DNA of 11,766 nucleotides from Bacteroidota bacterium (GCA_023399675.1 JAEWOM010000202.1:1-11766); one strand, 5' to 3'; positions 1-7,430 are shown, counted from the first letter of the stretch. The notes: generated by a model not told the origin, from the sequence alone. Numbers and translations are program-made.

Positions 1-1
1 G

Positions 2-43
2 TATGAAGAGGCACTGTTGGAGCAGGTTCGTGATGATTCCTGA
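2..43 (+). CDS. C-terminal end of an unidentified upstream gene (partial)
   Basis: An open frame enters from the left edge and ends in TGA at 41-43. The visible residues are YEEALLEQVRDDS. It has the same orientation as prfB and stops 28 bp before its start codon. Fourteen codons are too few to name a family, and an open frame of this length can arise by chance. It is listed because the composition (acidic and charged, no stop) and position fit the tail of a real gene. Confidence 0.35.
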   Translation, partial: YEEALLEQVRDDS

Positions 44-59
44 AACGCCACTTTTTGCG

Positions 60-67
60 TAAATTTG
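60..67 (+). promoter_or_regulatory. Bacteroidota -7 promoter element upstream of prfB
   Basis: TAAATTTG matches the Bacteroidota sigma-A -7 consensus TAnnTTTG exactly and lies four bases before the prfB start codon. In this promoter class transcription usually begins five to seven bases after the final G, which would put the first base at or next to the ATG and give an almost leaderless mRNA. No clear -33 TTG is seen at the usual spacing, so the element may be weak or accidental. Confidence 0.5.
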
Positions 68-71
68 CGGC

Positions 72-1184
72 ATGATTACGAATGAACAGCTGAAAGATGT
101 GCAGTCCCGAATTGAAGATTTACACCGTTTTCTTCAGATCGAAAGAAAGAAAATTGAAATTTCGAATGATGATGAGAAAACAGCTGCCCCGGAATTCTGG
201 GATAATGCCAAAGAAGCAGAGGCTTTTCTGAAACAGCTTCGTTCCAAGAAAAAATGGGTGGAAGATTATGAAGAAATTCATACGTCTTTTGAGGATATGC
301 AGGTGCTGATGGAATTTGCGAAAGAAGATCCCGATTCCGAGAAAGAGCTCGACGATCAGTTTCCGCAGCTCATTGAGAAAATTGAAAATCTGGAATTCAA
401 AAATATGCTATCCAGTGAAGGTGATGAACTTTCAGCCGTACTACAGATTACCGCCGGTGCGGGAGGAACCGAAAGCTGCGACTGGGCCGGAATGCTGATG
501 CGTATGTACAGCATGTGGGCTGAAAAAAACGGCTATAAACTTCGTGAACTCAACTTTCAGGAAGGCGATGTGGCAGGTGTAAAAACAGTAACACTTGAAA
601 TCGACGGCGAATATGCGTTCGGTTATTTGAAAGGTGAAAACGGAGTGCATCGCCTAGTCCGCATTTCACCATTCGACAGCAATGCGAAAAGACACACGAG
701 TTTCGTTTCTGTGTACGTCTATCCTTTGGTGGACGATACCATTGAGATCAACATTAATCCTGCAGATATTTCGTTTGAAACAATGAGGTCATCCGGAGCC
801 GGTGGTCAGAACGTAAATAAAGTTGAAACAGCTGTCCGCCTGCGCCACGCACCTACAGGAATTATCATCGAAAACTCTGAAAGCCGTTCCCAGCTGCAGA
901 ATAAGGAGAAAGCCATGCAGCTTTTGAAATCCAGACTCTACGAAATTGAGTTGGAAGAACGAATGAAAGCACGAAACGAAATTGAAGCCAATAAAATGAA
1001 AATAGAGTGGGGAAGCCAGATCCGCAATTACGTGATGCATCCCTACAAACTGGTGAAAGACGTGAGAAGCGGCTACGAAACTTCAGATGTGGATGCCGTG
1101 ATGAACGGAAACCTCACGCCTTTCCTGAAAGCGTTTCTGATGGCCGATGGAACTGCAGTTGCAGATGATGACCTCGAACTGTAA
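72..1184 (+). CDS. prfB: Peptide chain release factor 2 (RF2)
   Basis: RF2 recognises UGA and UAA stop codons in the ribosomal A site and triggers hydrolysis of peptidyl-tRNA. The 370-residue protein has the usual full length and a helical N-terminal domain. The class-2 codon-recognition tripeptide SPF is at residues 199-201 and the universal GGQ peptidyl-hydrolysis motif at 244-246, within [11 protein letters not shown]. The start fits the family, which opens with a short stretch before the conserved SRIEDL helix. Many bacteria control prfB with an in-frame UGA near codon 26 that needs a +1 frameshift. Here the matching stretch (FLQIERKK, residues 20-27) is continuous and has no UGA, so that autoregulation is absent. 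The gene ends in two successive TAA codons (1182-1187) and is followed by a stem-loop. Identification is secure. Confidence 0.97.
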   Translation: MITNEQLKDVQSRIEDLHRFLQIERKKIEISNDDEKTAAPEFWDNAKEAEAFLKQLRSKKKWVEDYEEIHTSFEDMQVLMEFAKEDPDSEKELDDQFPQLIEKIENLEFKNMLSSEGDELSAVLQITAGAGGTESCDWAGMLMRMYSMWAEKNGYKLRELNFQEGDVAGVKTVTLEIDGEYAFGYLKGENGVHRLVRISPFDSNAKRHTSFVSVYVYPLVDDTIEININPADISFETMRSSGAGGQNVNKVETAVRLRHAPTGIIIENSESRSQLQNKEKAMQLLKSRLYEIELEERMKARNEIEANKMKIEWGSQIRNYVMHPYKLVKDVRSGYETSDVDAVMNGNLTPFLKAFLMADGTAVADDDLEL

Positions 1185-1204
1185 TAAGACTTTGAATAAA
1201 AGAA

Positions 1205-1243
1205 AACGCCGCGCTGAGCTGTTCTCAGCGCAGCGTTGTTTTT
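1205..1243. terminator. Stem-loop terminator, probably bidirectional, between prfB and the GNAT gene
   Basis: Two 14-base arms (1205-1218 and 1224-1237) pair with a single C-A mismatch around a five-base loop. They are followed by GTTTTT on the + strand, a classic intrinsic terminator for prfB. On the other strand the A-rich stretch before the left arm (about 1195-1206) supplies a U-rich run after the same hairpin, so it can also stop the leftward operon, whose last stop codon is at 1257. Confidence 0.85.
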
Positions 1244-1256
1244 AAAGATATGTGTT

Positions 1257-1532
1257 CTATAAAACGTCGTGCCAATTGGCGTTTTTCTGAATAGCCGCTT
1301 TCGCAAACGGGCATAAAGGAATGATTTTCACGCTTTTTTCCCGCGCAAACTGTACGCCTGCTTCAACGAGTTTTTTGCCCAGCCCCAAGCCGCCATACTG
1401 TTCACCGACTTCAGTGTGATCGATAATGAATTTGTCATCGCCAGCCCAGGTATAGGTCATTTCTCCGGCACTTTTTCCGTCATGAAAAACTTCAAATTTT
1501 TTGCCGTTTTCGTTATGTTTTACTTCTGTCAT
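1257..1532 (-). CDS. Small GNAT-family N-acetyltransferase (COG2388/YidJ-like)
   Basis: This 91-residue protein is a minimal Gcn5-related acetyltransferase of the short COG2388 type, expected to transfer acetyl from acetyl-CoA to an unknown amine. The acetyl-CoA pyrophosphate loop is clear at residues 45-52 (QYGGLGLG), preceded by HTEV (39-42) on the adjacent strand. The family's conserved IPLCPFA segment follows at 71-77. The length is normal for this subgroup, which lacks the outer elements of full-size GNAT enzymes. Its ATG overlaps the TGA of the upstream OsmC gene (ATGA, 1529-1532), so translation is probably coupled. It is the last gene of the leftward operon. The substrate cannot be inferred from sequence. 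Confidence 0.88.
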   Translation of the reverse strand: MTEVKHNENGKKFEVFHDGKSAGEMTYTWAGDDKFIIDHTEVGEQYGGLGLGKKLVEAGVQFAREKSVKIIPLCPFAKAAIQKNANWHDVL

Positions 1533-1933
1533 GATTCTATAAAATTAGTGTTAACTTCAATATTTCCGTGAAAAATTTTGTGAACCGGACATTTATCCGC
1601 GATCGTTTGCAGCTTCTCGAGCTGTTCCGCGGTAAGCTCGGCATATTCGTAAGAGACATTCCGCGTGAAGACGGCAGTCTGCGTTTGCGGATAATTTTCC
1701 AGTTCCACTTCCACATCAATTTTCGGGACATTCCATCCTTTACGGTCGATGTACATCCTTAATGTGGCTGCAGTACAGCTCGCCAGCGAAGTCGCCAGGA
1801 TTTCAAACGGATTGAAACCTTTGTTCTGTCCGCCTTTGTCCACCGGTTCATCGGTGATTATTTTATTTTCGCCTGCGGTAACTTCGGTATAATATTTATC
1901 GGTTCCCAGCGAGGCTTTTACGCTTACTCCCAT
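1529..1933 (-). CDS. OsmC family protein (peroxiredoxin-like)
   Basis: OsmC/Ohr proteins reduce organic hydroperoxides or related electrophiles with a pair of cysteines. This 134-residue protein has both: C53 in SLASCTAATLRMY, on the central helix, and C115 in ADKCPVHKIF. The GFNPFEIL segment (39-46) before the first cysteine is also typical, and E44 lies close to the active site in this fold. The ADKCPVHK form and the length point to the general OsmC/YhfA-like branch rather than Ohr, but the subfamily is not certain. The start codon is nine bases after the stop of pirin 1, and the gene overlaps the downstream GNAT gene by four bases, so it sits inside a tight operon. A cytoplasmic detoxification role is inferred from family membership. 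Confidence 0.9.
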   Translation of the reverse strand: MGVSVKASLGTDKYYTEVTAGENKIITDEPVDKGGQNKGFNPFEILATSLASCTAATLRMYIDRKGWNVPKIDVEVELENYPQTQTAVFTRNVSYEYAELTAEQLEKLQTIADKCPVHKIFHGNIEVNTNFIES

Positions 1934-1942
1934 TTATTTCAA

Positions 1943-2851
1943 TTATTTTTTCGGTTTCAAAATTGCTCTCGGAAGCGGCACATATTTCTGGTCGTCACCC
2001 GGGATTTTCGGGAACGCCTCGTAATTTTGGTCGTGCCAGTTGCGTTTGGCGTCTTCCAGAATATTCTTATCTGAATTCACAAAATTCCAGAACATGAAAC
2101 GCTCTTCCGAGAATGGTTCGCCACCGAAAAGCAGAATGCGCGTTTTGCCGTTGGTGTCAAATTCACAGAGTGTTGTATTTTTCGCGATCAGCAGCTGTTT
2201 CGATCCGTAATCTTTACTGTCAATTTTCACAGTACCGCTTACCACGTACATTGCAACTTCTCCGAAAAGATGTTCGCCAATATTCACTTTTTGCGGAGCA
2301 TCGGATGTAATTTCCAGAAAATACAGTGGACTGTGCACCGGAACCGGCGATTTTTTGCCGATGATTTCTCCTGCAATCAGTTTATAATGAACGCCGTTTT
2401 CATCCCATTCCGGAATATCCTCTTTTGAAATATGATGAAATGTGGGTTCACTCTGTTCAAGTTCCTTCGGAAGCCCGATCCAGATTTGAAAACCGTGCAG
2501 AAATTTGGATTCGTCGTCGCGAAGATATTCCGGAGTTCTTTCGGAATGTACCACACCTTTTCCTGCAGTCATCCAGTTCACTTCACCGGGTTTTATTTCA
2601 ATAGCATTGCCCATGCTGTCACGGTGGAAGATGGATCCTTCAAGAAGATAAGTCAATGTGGAAAGTCCGATATGCGGATGCGGCGGTACGTCCAGATTTT
2701 TGTAATCGGTGAGACAGGTCGGTCCCATGTGATCGATAAAAAGGAAAGGGCCAACCTGCCGTTTTTCGCGGAAGGGTAATAATCGTCCGACGAGAAAATT
2801 TCCGATGTCGGCTGCTTTTTCTTCAATAATAAGTCCTACGTTGGATTGCAT
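1943..2851 (-). CDS. Pirin family protein (pirin 1)
   Basis: Pirins are two-domain cupin (bicupin) proteins with one iron in the N-terminal domain. Some bacterial members oxidise quercetin (2,3-dioxygenase activity) and others regulate metabolic enzymes. The four metal ligands are present: H58 and H60 in PPHPHIGLSTLTYLLEG, and H102 and E104 in GVVHSERTPE. These correspond to the ligands of human pirin. The second cupin domain occupies roughly residues 170-270. At 302 residues the length is normal. It lies 133 bp downstream of a second pirin gene and nine bases before the OsmC gene. The 133-bp gap shows no exact -7 element on this strand, so transcription probably enters from the pirin 2 promoter. 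The substrate is unknown. Confidence 0.93.
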   Translation of the reverse strand: MQSNVGLIIEEKAADIGNFLVGRLLPFREKRQVGPFLFIDHMGPTCLTDYKNLDVPPHPHIGLSTLTYLLEGSIFHRDSMGNAIEIKPGEVNWMTAGKGVVHSERTPEYLRDDESKFLHGFQIWIGLPKELEQSEPTFHHISKEDIPEWDENGVHYKLIAGEIIGKKSPVPVHSPLYFLEITSDAPQKVNIGEHLFGEVAMYVVSGTVKIDSKDYGSKQLLIAKNTTLCEFDTNGKTRILLFGGEPFSEERFMFWNFVNSDKNILEDAKRNWHDQNYEAFPKIPGDDQKYVPLPRAILKPKK

Positions 2852-2984
2852 TTACTTTATTTTTTGTGTGGAAGTCCTGTCAGACTGCCTTGATAATTCA
2901 ACAGTTCAAGATAAGGGAATTTTTCCAAAATCAAAACCCTGTTGCGAACCAATTACCACGCGATTACCGGTTTATTAATCTGTT

Positions 2985-3869
2985 TTATGACGCTGCAGTT
3001 TCCAGTTTCCCGAATTTCCCGTTGTTGAAATCGTCAAATGCCTCGATAATTTCCTGCTTGCTGTTCATCACAAAAGGCCCGTGCGCGTAAATCGGTTCAT
3101 TGAGCGGTTCACCGCTGAGAATCAGAACAATTGCATCTTCTTTAGCTTTAATACTGAAATCTTTACCCGAATTTTCAAACAGTACAAAATGATCCGTATC
3201 AGCAAATTCCGTGTTGTTCACGATGATACTTCCTTCTATTACCAGTGCACCCGTGGTGAAATTTTCCGGGAAGCTGAATCGCGCTTTTCCGCCTTTTTTC
3301 AATTTAGCATTCATCAGATTGATCGGTGTGAAAGTTTCAGCCGGACCCTTTTCGCCGTTGTATTCACCTGCGATGACTTCTACAAAGCCGTTGTCGCCCA
3401 AATCGATCTTCTTCATTTCAGCATTTTTGATGGCCTGATATTTCGGATCGCTCATCTTGCTTTCTGCGGGAAGATTTACCCAGAGTTGTACCATTTGAAA
3501 AATTCCTCCCTGTTTGGCCCATTCCGTTTCATGAAATTCTCTGTGCAGAACACCTGAAGCTGCGGTCATCCACTGCACGTCGCCTTGTCCGATAATTCCG
3601 CCGCCTCCTGCAGAATCGTGATGTTCTACTTTTCCCTGGTAGGCAATGGTTACCGTTTCAAAGCCACGGTGAGGATGCGTGCCAACGCCGCGCGGTGTAT
3701 CAGTAGGTTCAAAATCGAATTTCGAGTTATAATCGAGAACGAGGCAAGGATCCATCCGCTGCATATTCATTCTGTGATTACGCGGGATAAAGTTATGCAC
3801 ACGAAAGCCGTCTCCTACAAAATGCGGAGCTGCCGGAGCTGCGATCAGTTCTACTTTTTTATCTGTCAT
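2985..3869 (-). CDS. Pirin family protein (pirin 2)
   Basis: This is a second, clearly diverged bicupin of 294 residues. The iron-ligand set is intact: H65 and H67 in THPHRGFETVTIAYQG, and H109 and E111 in GVLHREFHE. A glycine-rich DSAGGGGIIGQGD loop (85-97), common in the quercetinase-like branch, links the ligand strands. The C-terminal cupin spans about 180-270 and ends in the conserved EPIYAHGPFVMNS segment (about 254-266). It is only distantly similar to pirin 1, so the pair is not a recent tandem duplication. It is the first gene of the leftward operon, with a -7 element about 65 bp upstream. Quercetin dioxygenase activity is possible from family knowledge but is not shown by the sequence. 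Confidence 0.93.
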   Translation of the reverse strand: MTDKKVELIAAPAAPHFVGDGFRVHNFIPRNHRMNMQRMDPCLVLDYNSKFDFEPTDTPRGVGTHPHRGFETVTIAYQGKVEHHDSAGGGGIIGQGDVQWMTAASGVLHREFHETEWAKQGGIFQMVQLWVNLPAESKMSDPKYQAIKNAEMKKIDLGDNGFVEVIAGEYNGEKGPAETFTPINLMNAKLKKGGKARFSFPENFTTGALVIEGSIIVNNTEFADTDHFVLFENSGKDFSIKAKEDAIVLILSGEPLNEPIYAHGPFVMNSKQEIIEAFDDFNNGKFGKLETAAS

Positions 3870-3935
3870 TTAAATAATTTTATGTTGTTTTTAATGATTA
3901 ACCTGCCTTTCATCAGCAATGTTCAATCTCTGGGA

Positions 3936-3943
3936 CAAAGGTA
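3936..3943 (-). promoter_or_regulatory. -7 promoter element for the pirin-OsmC-GNAT operon
   Basis: On the minus strand the sequence is TACCTTTG, an exact match to TAnnTTTG. Transcription would start near 3930, giving a leader of about 60 bases before pirin 2. The -33 position carries no good TTG. This is the only exact -7 match seen upstream of the four-gene cluster. Confidence 0.55.
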
Positions 3944-4092
3944 GGACGAACTCATTTTCTGTACATTGACATAGGATAAGTTCCGTTCTGGTCAGTTCTA
4001 TTACTGTTTGCGGATAGGTCCGGAATCTTTCTTAATTAACAATTTTCATTACATAATTCTTACAGAATATTTTATTGGTTTAAAAATTACTG

Positions 4093-4100
4093 CAAATTTG
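4093..4100 (+). promoter_or_regulatory. Possible -7 element of the ABC1/UbiB kinase gene (one mismatch)
   Basis: CAAATTTG differs from TAnnTTTG only at its first base and ends 15 bases before the chosen ATG at 4116, giving a predicted leader of about ten bases. If it is used, the upstream TTG start at 4008 would lie outside the transcript. The evidence is weak. Confidence 0.3.
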
Positions 4101-4115
4101 TTCAAAGTGCTATCT

Positions 4116-5783
4116 ATGCAAATAAATCAACTCGGGAATTACACGAAACTTTTCTCCTTTATCCTCAAATATTACAACAGCAATCTCTTAAAAAATGCAT
4201 CGGCTTCAGCAATGAATGAACTGGAGACCGATGAGGAACTCAGTTATCAGCAACAGCCTCAGGAATTGGTGGAGGATCTGAAAAAAATGGGACCAACTTA
4301 TGTAAAACTGGGACAGTTGCTTTCCACAAGACCGGACTTGCTTCCCGAACCGTATCTGCAGGCACTTGCTGAATTACAGGACGATGTGGACGAAATAGCG
4401 TACGATGAAGTTGAAAAGATTTTTGAAAAGGAAATCGGTGTAAAAATCAGTAAAGCCTTCGAGCTTTTTGATCCGCAGCCGATGGCCAGCGCTTCTATCG
4501 GTCAGGTTCACCGCGCTCTGCTTCCTTCAGGGCGGCCGGTAGCTGTAAAAATTCAGAGACCGGATATTCGCGAACGCTTCATTGAAGAACTGCAGGTTTT
4601 GGAAGAAATGTCGCAACTCGCAGTCAAAAACAGTAAAGTCGCCAGAAGTTATGCCCTGGATGATCTGATTGACGAACTGAAGTTCATCCTGCTTAATGAG
4701 CTCGATTATAAAAAGGAAGCACAAAACCTGAACCTGATGAGGGAAAACCTTAAAAAGTTTGACCTGATCAGAATTCCCGCGCCTGTAGCAGATTATTCTT
4801 CATCAAAAGTGCTGACCATGGATTTTATGGAAGGCAAAAAGATTACTTCTGTTACACCTTTTGCAAAAACCGAAAACGATTATACGCCGCTGATCGATCA
4901 GTTGGTGGAAGCCTATTTACAGCAAATTATCGTGGACGGATTTGCACACGCCGATCCGCATCCGGGAAATATTCATCTTACACCCAAAAACGAAATCGCC
5001 CTGATAGATTTGGGAATGGTGGCGAAATTCAGTCCGCAGCTTCAGGATAAAATTATGAAACTGCTAATTGGAATGAGTAAGAAGGACGGCGACGAAATTA
5101 CGGCTGCACTGCTGGAAATGAGTGAAATATCTTCCGATGCTGACAATGCCGTCGTTTTCAGAAAAAATATCAACCGGCTGGTGATGGACAGCACGTCCAG
5201 CAACGCGGAAGATTTGCAGACTGGCCGCGTTCTGCTGCAGATGAACAAAATTGCTGCAGAACAGGGTATAAAACTTCCTGTGGAACTCAATATTCTCGGA
5301 AAAATTCTGCTGAATATGGATCAGATTGTGGCGGTACTCACACCTAAATATGATTTGCAGAAATCCATCCGCAAATTTATGGACCGGATGTTCAACAGAA
5401 AAGTCACGCAGGAACTGAAGCCCGAAAATCTGTATGCGCTGCTGCTCGACAATAAAAAACTCGCCGAGAATCTGCCTGCACGACTCAATAAAATATCTGA
5501 AAACCTCGCGAACAACGAGTTCGAAGTAAAAATAAAAGCGCTGGACGGTCACAGCCTTACAGAGGGTTTCCAGAAAGTAGCGAACAGAATTACTGCGGGA
5601 CTCATCATTGCTGCAATGATTATCGGTGCAGCTTTACTGATGCGGATCCCTTCCAGTTTTACGGTAATGGGTTACGGAATTCTGCCGTTCATATTTTTCC
5701 TGATCGCGATTTTCCTCGGTTTATATCTCGTATACAACATTCTTTTTAAGGATGAAAGCAGCAAGCGAAAAGGCCGCAGTTAA
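4116..5783 (+). CDS. ABC1/UbiB (AarF) family atypical kinase with two C-terminal membrane helices
   Basis: This 555-residue protein belongs to the ABC1/ADCK/UbiB atypical kinases, which support isoprenoid-quinone synthesis or membrane lipid homeostasis. In a flavobacterium the quinone would be menaquinone, so the exact role is uncertain. Visible motifs are KLGQ (64-67, the family's KxGQ helix), the Ala-rich loop with ASIGQVHRA (126-134), the ATP lysine K145 in VAVKIQRP, the catalytic HADPHPGN (278-285, with D280 and N285) and the metal-binding DLG (298-300). Two hydrophobic segments near the end, about 494-509 and 518-541, should anchor the kinase in the inner membrane. The frame is open back to a TTG at 4008, but those 36 residues look like translated spacer. 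The ATG at 4116 gives the usual MQIN..YTKLFSFILKYY opening. The stop codon overlaps that of the convergent lipoprotein gene. Confidence 0.93.
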   Translation: MQINQLGNYTKLFSFILKYYNSNLLKNASASAMNELETDEELSYQQQPQELVEDLKKMGPTYVKLGQLLSTRPDLLPEPYLQALAELQDDVDEIAYDEVEKIFEKEIGVKISKAFELFDPQPMASASIGQVHRALLPSGRPVAVKIQRPDIRERFIEELQVLEEMSQLAVKNSKVARSYALDDLIDELKFILLNELDYKKEAQNLNLMRENLKKFDLIRIPAPVADYSSSKVLTMDFMEGKKITSVTPFAKTENDYTPLIDQLVEAYLQQIIVDGFAHADPHPGNIHLTPKNEIALIDLGMVAKFSPQLQDKIMKLLIGMSKKDGDEITAALLEMSEISSDADNAVVFRKNINRLVMDSTSSNAEDLQTGRVLLQMNKIAAEQGIKLPVELNILGKILLNMDQIVAVLTPKYDLQKSIRKFMDRMFNRKVTQELKPENLYALLLDNKKLAENLPARLNKISENLANNEFEVKIKALDGHSLTEGFQKVANRITAGLIIAAMIIGAALLMRIPSSFTVMGYGILPFIFFLIAIFLGLYLVYNILFKDESSKRKGRS

Positions 5784-6169
5784 TCTGTACGATGATATAC
5801 TGAAGAACAGCCTTCGTCGCAAGCCAAGCCGCCTTCCGGAGTCAGCGGTATCAAGCGTAGACGGTTTTTCGTTACTTCTGCTTCAAACAGACTGACGCTG
5901 TCTGCCGGTTTATACATTAAGCGCAGGTTGCTTTCCCGTATTGTGAATCGTCCCGAATATTGCTGATCAATAACGGTTTCGGAGAACTTTCCATTTCTGT
6001 CAAAAGCAATGGTAATTTCTTCCTGATTACTGCTGTACAGTGGTGATGATCCGTCGTGACTGGTAGAAATCTTCAGCTTCCATTTACCGTGCAGGTTTTC
6101 CGGACTTACTGCCAGTTGTTTGTTGCAGCCAATCAACAGTAATACAATCAGCAACAAATACATTTTCAT
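5780..6169 (-). CDS. Small putative lipoprotein, lipocalin-like
   Basis: The 129-residue product begins with a type II signal peptide: MKMYLLLIVLL followed by the lipobox LIGC, with C15 as the predicted lipidated residue. The mature part starts with ENLHGKWKL (25-32), whose GxW-type element recalls lipocalin-like domains. A run of short polar/hydrophobic strands follows, then a C-terminal CDEGC pair (C117, C121) that may form a disulfide. Similar small lipoproteins of unknown function ending in a CxxGC motif occur in Flavobacteriia, to my recollection. The protein is expected in the cell envelope. The gene is divergent from the HipA-like gene and convergent with the UbiB-like gene, sharing TTAA (5780-5783) for both stops. 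Function and ligand are unknown, and the lipocalin assignment is tentative. Confidence 0.75.
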   Translation of the reverse strand: MKMYLLLIVLLLIGCNKQLAVSPENLHGKWKLKISTSHDGSSPLYSSNQEEITIAFDRNGKFSETVIDQQYSGRFTIRESNLRLMYKPADSVSLFEAEVTKNRLRLIPLTPEGGLACDEGCSSVYHRTD

Positions 6170-6182
6170 CTCGTGCTTTTCC

Positions 6183-6190
6183 CAAAATTA
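6183..6190 (-). promoter_or_regulatory. -7 promoter element of the lipoprotein gene
   Basis: On the minus strand the sequence is TAATTTTG, an exact TAnnTTTG match. A TTG at 6210-6208 (minus strand) lies 17 bases upstream, within the range reported for flavobacterial -33 elements. Transcription would start near 6177, leaving a leader of about eight bases before the ATG at 6169. This is the most complete promoter seen in the window. Confidence 0.65.
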
Positions 6191-6215
6191 GTAATTTACA
6201 TTAAATTCAATATTG

Positions 6216-6223
6216 TATTTTTG
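6216..6223 (+). promoter_or_regulatory. -7 promoter element of the HipA-like/DUF3037 unit
   Basis: TATTTTTG is an exact TAnnTTTG match on the + strand and ends four bases before the first ATG of the HipA-like gene. Transcription would begin around 6228-6230. This makes the mRNA leaderless if the ATG at 6228 is used, or gives a leader of about 17 bases if the ATG at 6246 is used. No convincing -33 element is seen. It sits 25 bp from the oppositely oriented -7 element of the lipoprotein gene. Confidence 0.55.
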
Positions 6224-6227
6224 AACA

Positions 6228-7010
6228 ATGTTGAATCTAAGGTCTATGCGTACGGTTACGGTGATGCGCTATATTCTTCCTCTGCGCGAAGGCGGCAGTC
6301 TGCCTGCTCTGGCGGAAGCAGATGACGATTTTAAATATGTCCTGAAATTTCGTGGAGGCGGGCACGGCGTTAAAATGCTGATATCCGAACTGTTGGGCGG
6401 GAAAATTGCCGAAGTACTCGGGCTACAGATACCGGAGCTTGTTTTTGCCAATCTCGATGTAGATTTTGGCCGAACGGAAGGCGACGAAGAAATTCAGGAT
6501 TTACTGAAATTTTCCGAAGGCCTAAATCTTGGTCTCCATTATCTTTCCGGTGCGATTGCATTCGATACGAGTGTGAAAATCGATCACGGACTCGCTTCCC
6601 GGATTGTCTGGTTTGATGCCTTTATTACCAATATCGACCGCACGTATAAGAATACCAATCTCTTGATGTGGCACAAAGAATTATGGGTGATTGATAATGG
6701 TGCTTCGTTTTACTTTCACCATAACTGGCAGAATTTTGATGCCGCTGCTAAAACGCCATTCAAGTATATTAAAGATCATGTGTTGCTGCCACGTGCATCG
6801 AAACTGGATGAAGCACATGTATTTGCTAAATCCGTACTGAATGATGATGTTTTCCGTGAGATTGTGAACCTGATACCGATTGACTGGCTGCAATGGAATG
6901 ACGTCGATGAAACGCCGGAACAAATACGTGAAGTGTATTTCAACTTTATGAAAACACGACTGGAACATGCTGAAATATTTGTAAAAGAAGCGAAAGATGC
7001 AAGAGGATAA
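6228..7010 (+). CDS. HipA-like kinase domain protein (HipA_2 type)
   Basis: This 260-residue protein resembles the compact HipA_2 kinases, relatives of the persistence kinase HipA that lack its N-terminal subdomain (HipA is about 440 residues). Kinase features are visible: K40 in VLKFRGGGHG (nucleotide lysine plus glycine-rich loop), E54 in ISELLGGKIAEVLGL, the catalytic segment D130-AFITNIDRTYKNTN with D137 and N142 spaced as in HipA, and the metal-binding D156 in VIDNGASF. GLNLGLHYLSGA (98-109) is also typical of this group. No HipB-type helix-turn-helix gene is adjacent. Its partner is the DUF3037 gene, whose start overlaps this gene by 14 bases. The start is ambiguous: M7 (6246) has AAGG just upstream and fits both family alignments recalled from memory and the predicted transcription start. 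The substrate and any toxin role are unknown. Confidence 0.87.
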   Translation: MLNLRSMRTVTVMRYILPLREGGSLPALAEADDDFKYVLKFRGGGHGVKMLISELLGGKIAEVLGLQIPELVFANLDVDFGRTEGDEEIQDLLKFSEGLNLGLHYLSGAIAFDTSVKIDHGLASRIVWFDAFITNIDRTYKNTNLLMWHKELWVIDNGASFYFHHNWQNFDAAAKTPFKYIKDHVLLPRASKLDEAHVFAKSVLNDDVFREIVNLIPIDWLQWNDVDETPEQIREVYFNFMKTRLEHAEIFVKEAKDARG

Positions 7011-7380
7011 GATTTACGAATACGCAGTGATACGCCTTGTTCCAAAAGTGGAACGGGAAGAATTTTTCAATATCGGGCTCATCATGTTTTCAAAAAAAGA
7101 AAAATTCATCCGGGTTGAATTTCATATTTGCCGAGACAAATTCGCACTGATGCACAGCAAACTGGATTATGAAGATGTTCATCATAACCTCGAGAGCTTC
7201 AGGAAAATTGCGAATGGAGACAAAGAAGGTGGACCGATTGCACAGTTAGATATTCCCGAAAGATTTCGTTGGTTAACGGCGGTGAGAAGTGCGGTTGTTC
7301 AAACCTCCAGACCCCATCCCGGTAAAACTAAAGATTTAGATAAGACTTTTGAAAGGCTTTTTGAGGAGTTGGTTAAGTGA
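6997..7380 (+). CDS. DUF3037 family protein, partner of the HipA-like kinase
   Basis: The 127-residue product matches the DUF3037 pattern: an opening of YEYAVIRLVPKVEREEFFNIGLIMF (8-32) and a central basic/aromatic stretch including CRDKFALM. It closes with the conserved segment RFRWLTAVRSAVVQTSRPHPGKT (89-111) and a short C-terminal helix. It has no signal peptide or membrane segment, so it should be cytoplasmic. The gene starts inside the HipA-like gene (14-base overlap, different frame), which implies co-translation. From family knowledge, DUF3037 genes commonly sit next to HipA_2 genes, so it probably acts with the kinase, for example as substrate, inhibitor or adaptor. That role is inference. 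The short length is normal for the family. Confidence 0.87.
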   Translation: MQEDKIYEYAVIRLVPKVEREEFFNIGLIMFSKKEKFIRVEFHICRDKFALMHSKLDYEDVHHNLESFRKIANGDKEGGPIAQLDIPERFRWLTAVRSAVVQTSRPHPGKTKDLDKTFERLFEELVK

Positions 7381-7430
7381 TTCTTATAACTGAAAAGTTG
7401 AAGACTTTGCGCTGTGTAGTACAACACATT

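Noticed and set aside
2952..2979. GATTA..TAATC hairpin in the gap between the two pirin genes
   Set aside because: The stem is only five base pairs and no U-run follows, so it is not a credible terminator.
3948..3983. GAACT..AGTTC inverted repeat upstream of the pirin operon promoter
   Set aside because: Five-base arms 26 bases apart are expected by chance in AT-rich DNA, and nothing else supports an operator.
4008..4115. N-terminal extension of the UbiB-like kinase from a TTG codon
   Set aside because: The 36 extra residues do not fit the family. The protein recognisably begins at the ATG at 4116, and a near-consensus -7 element lies between the two candidate starts.
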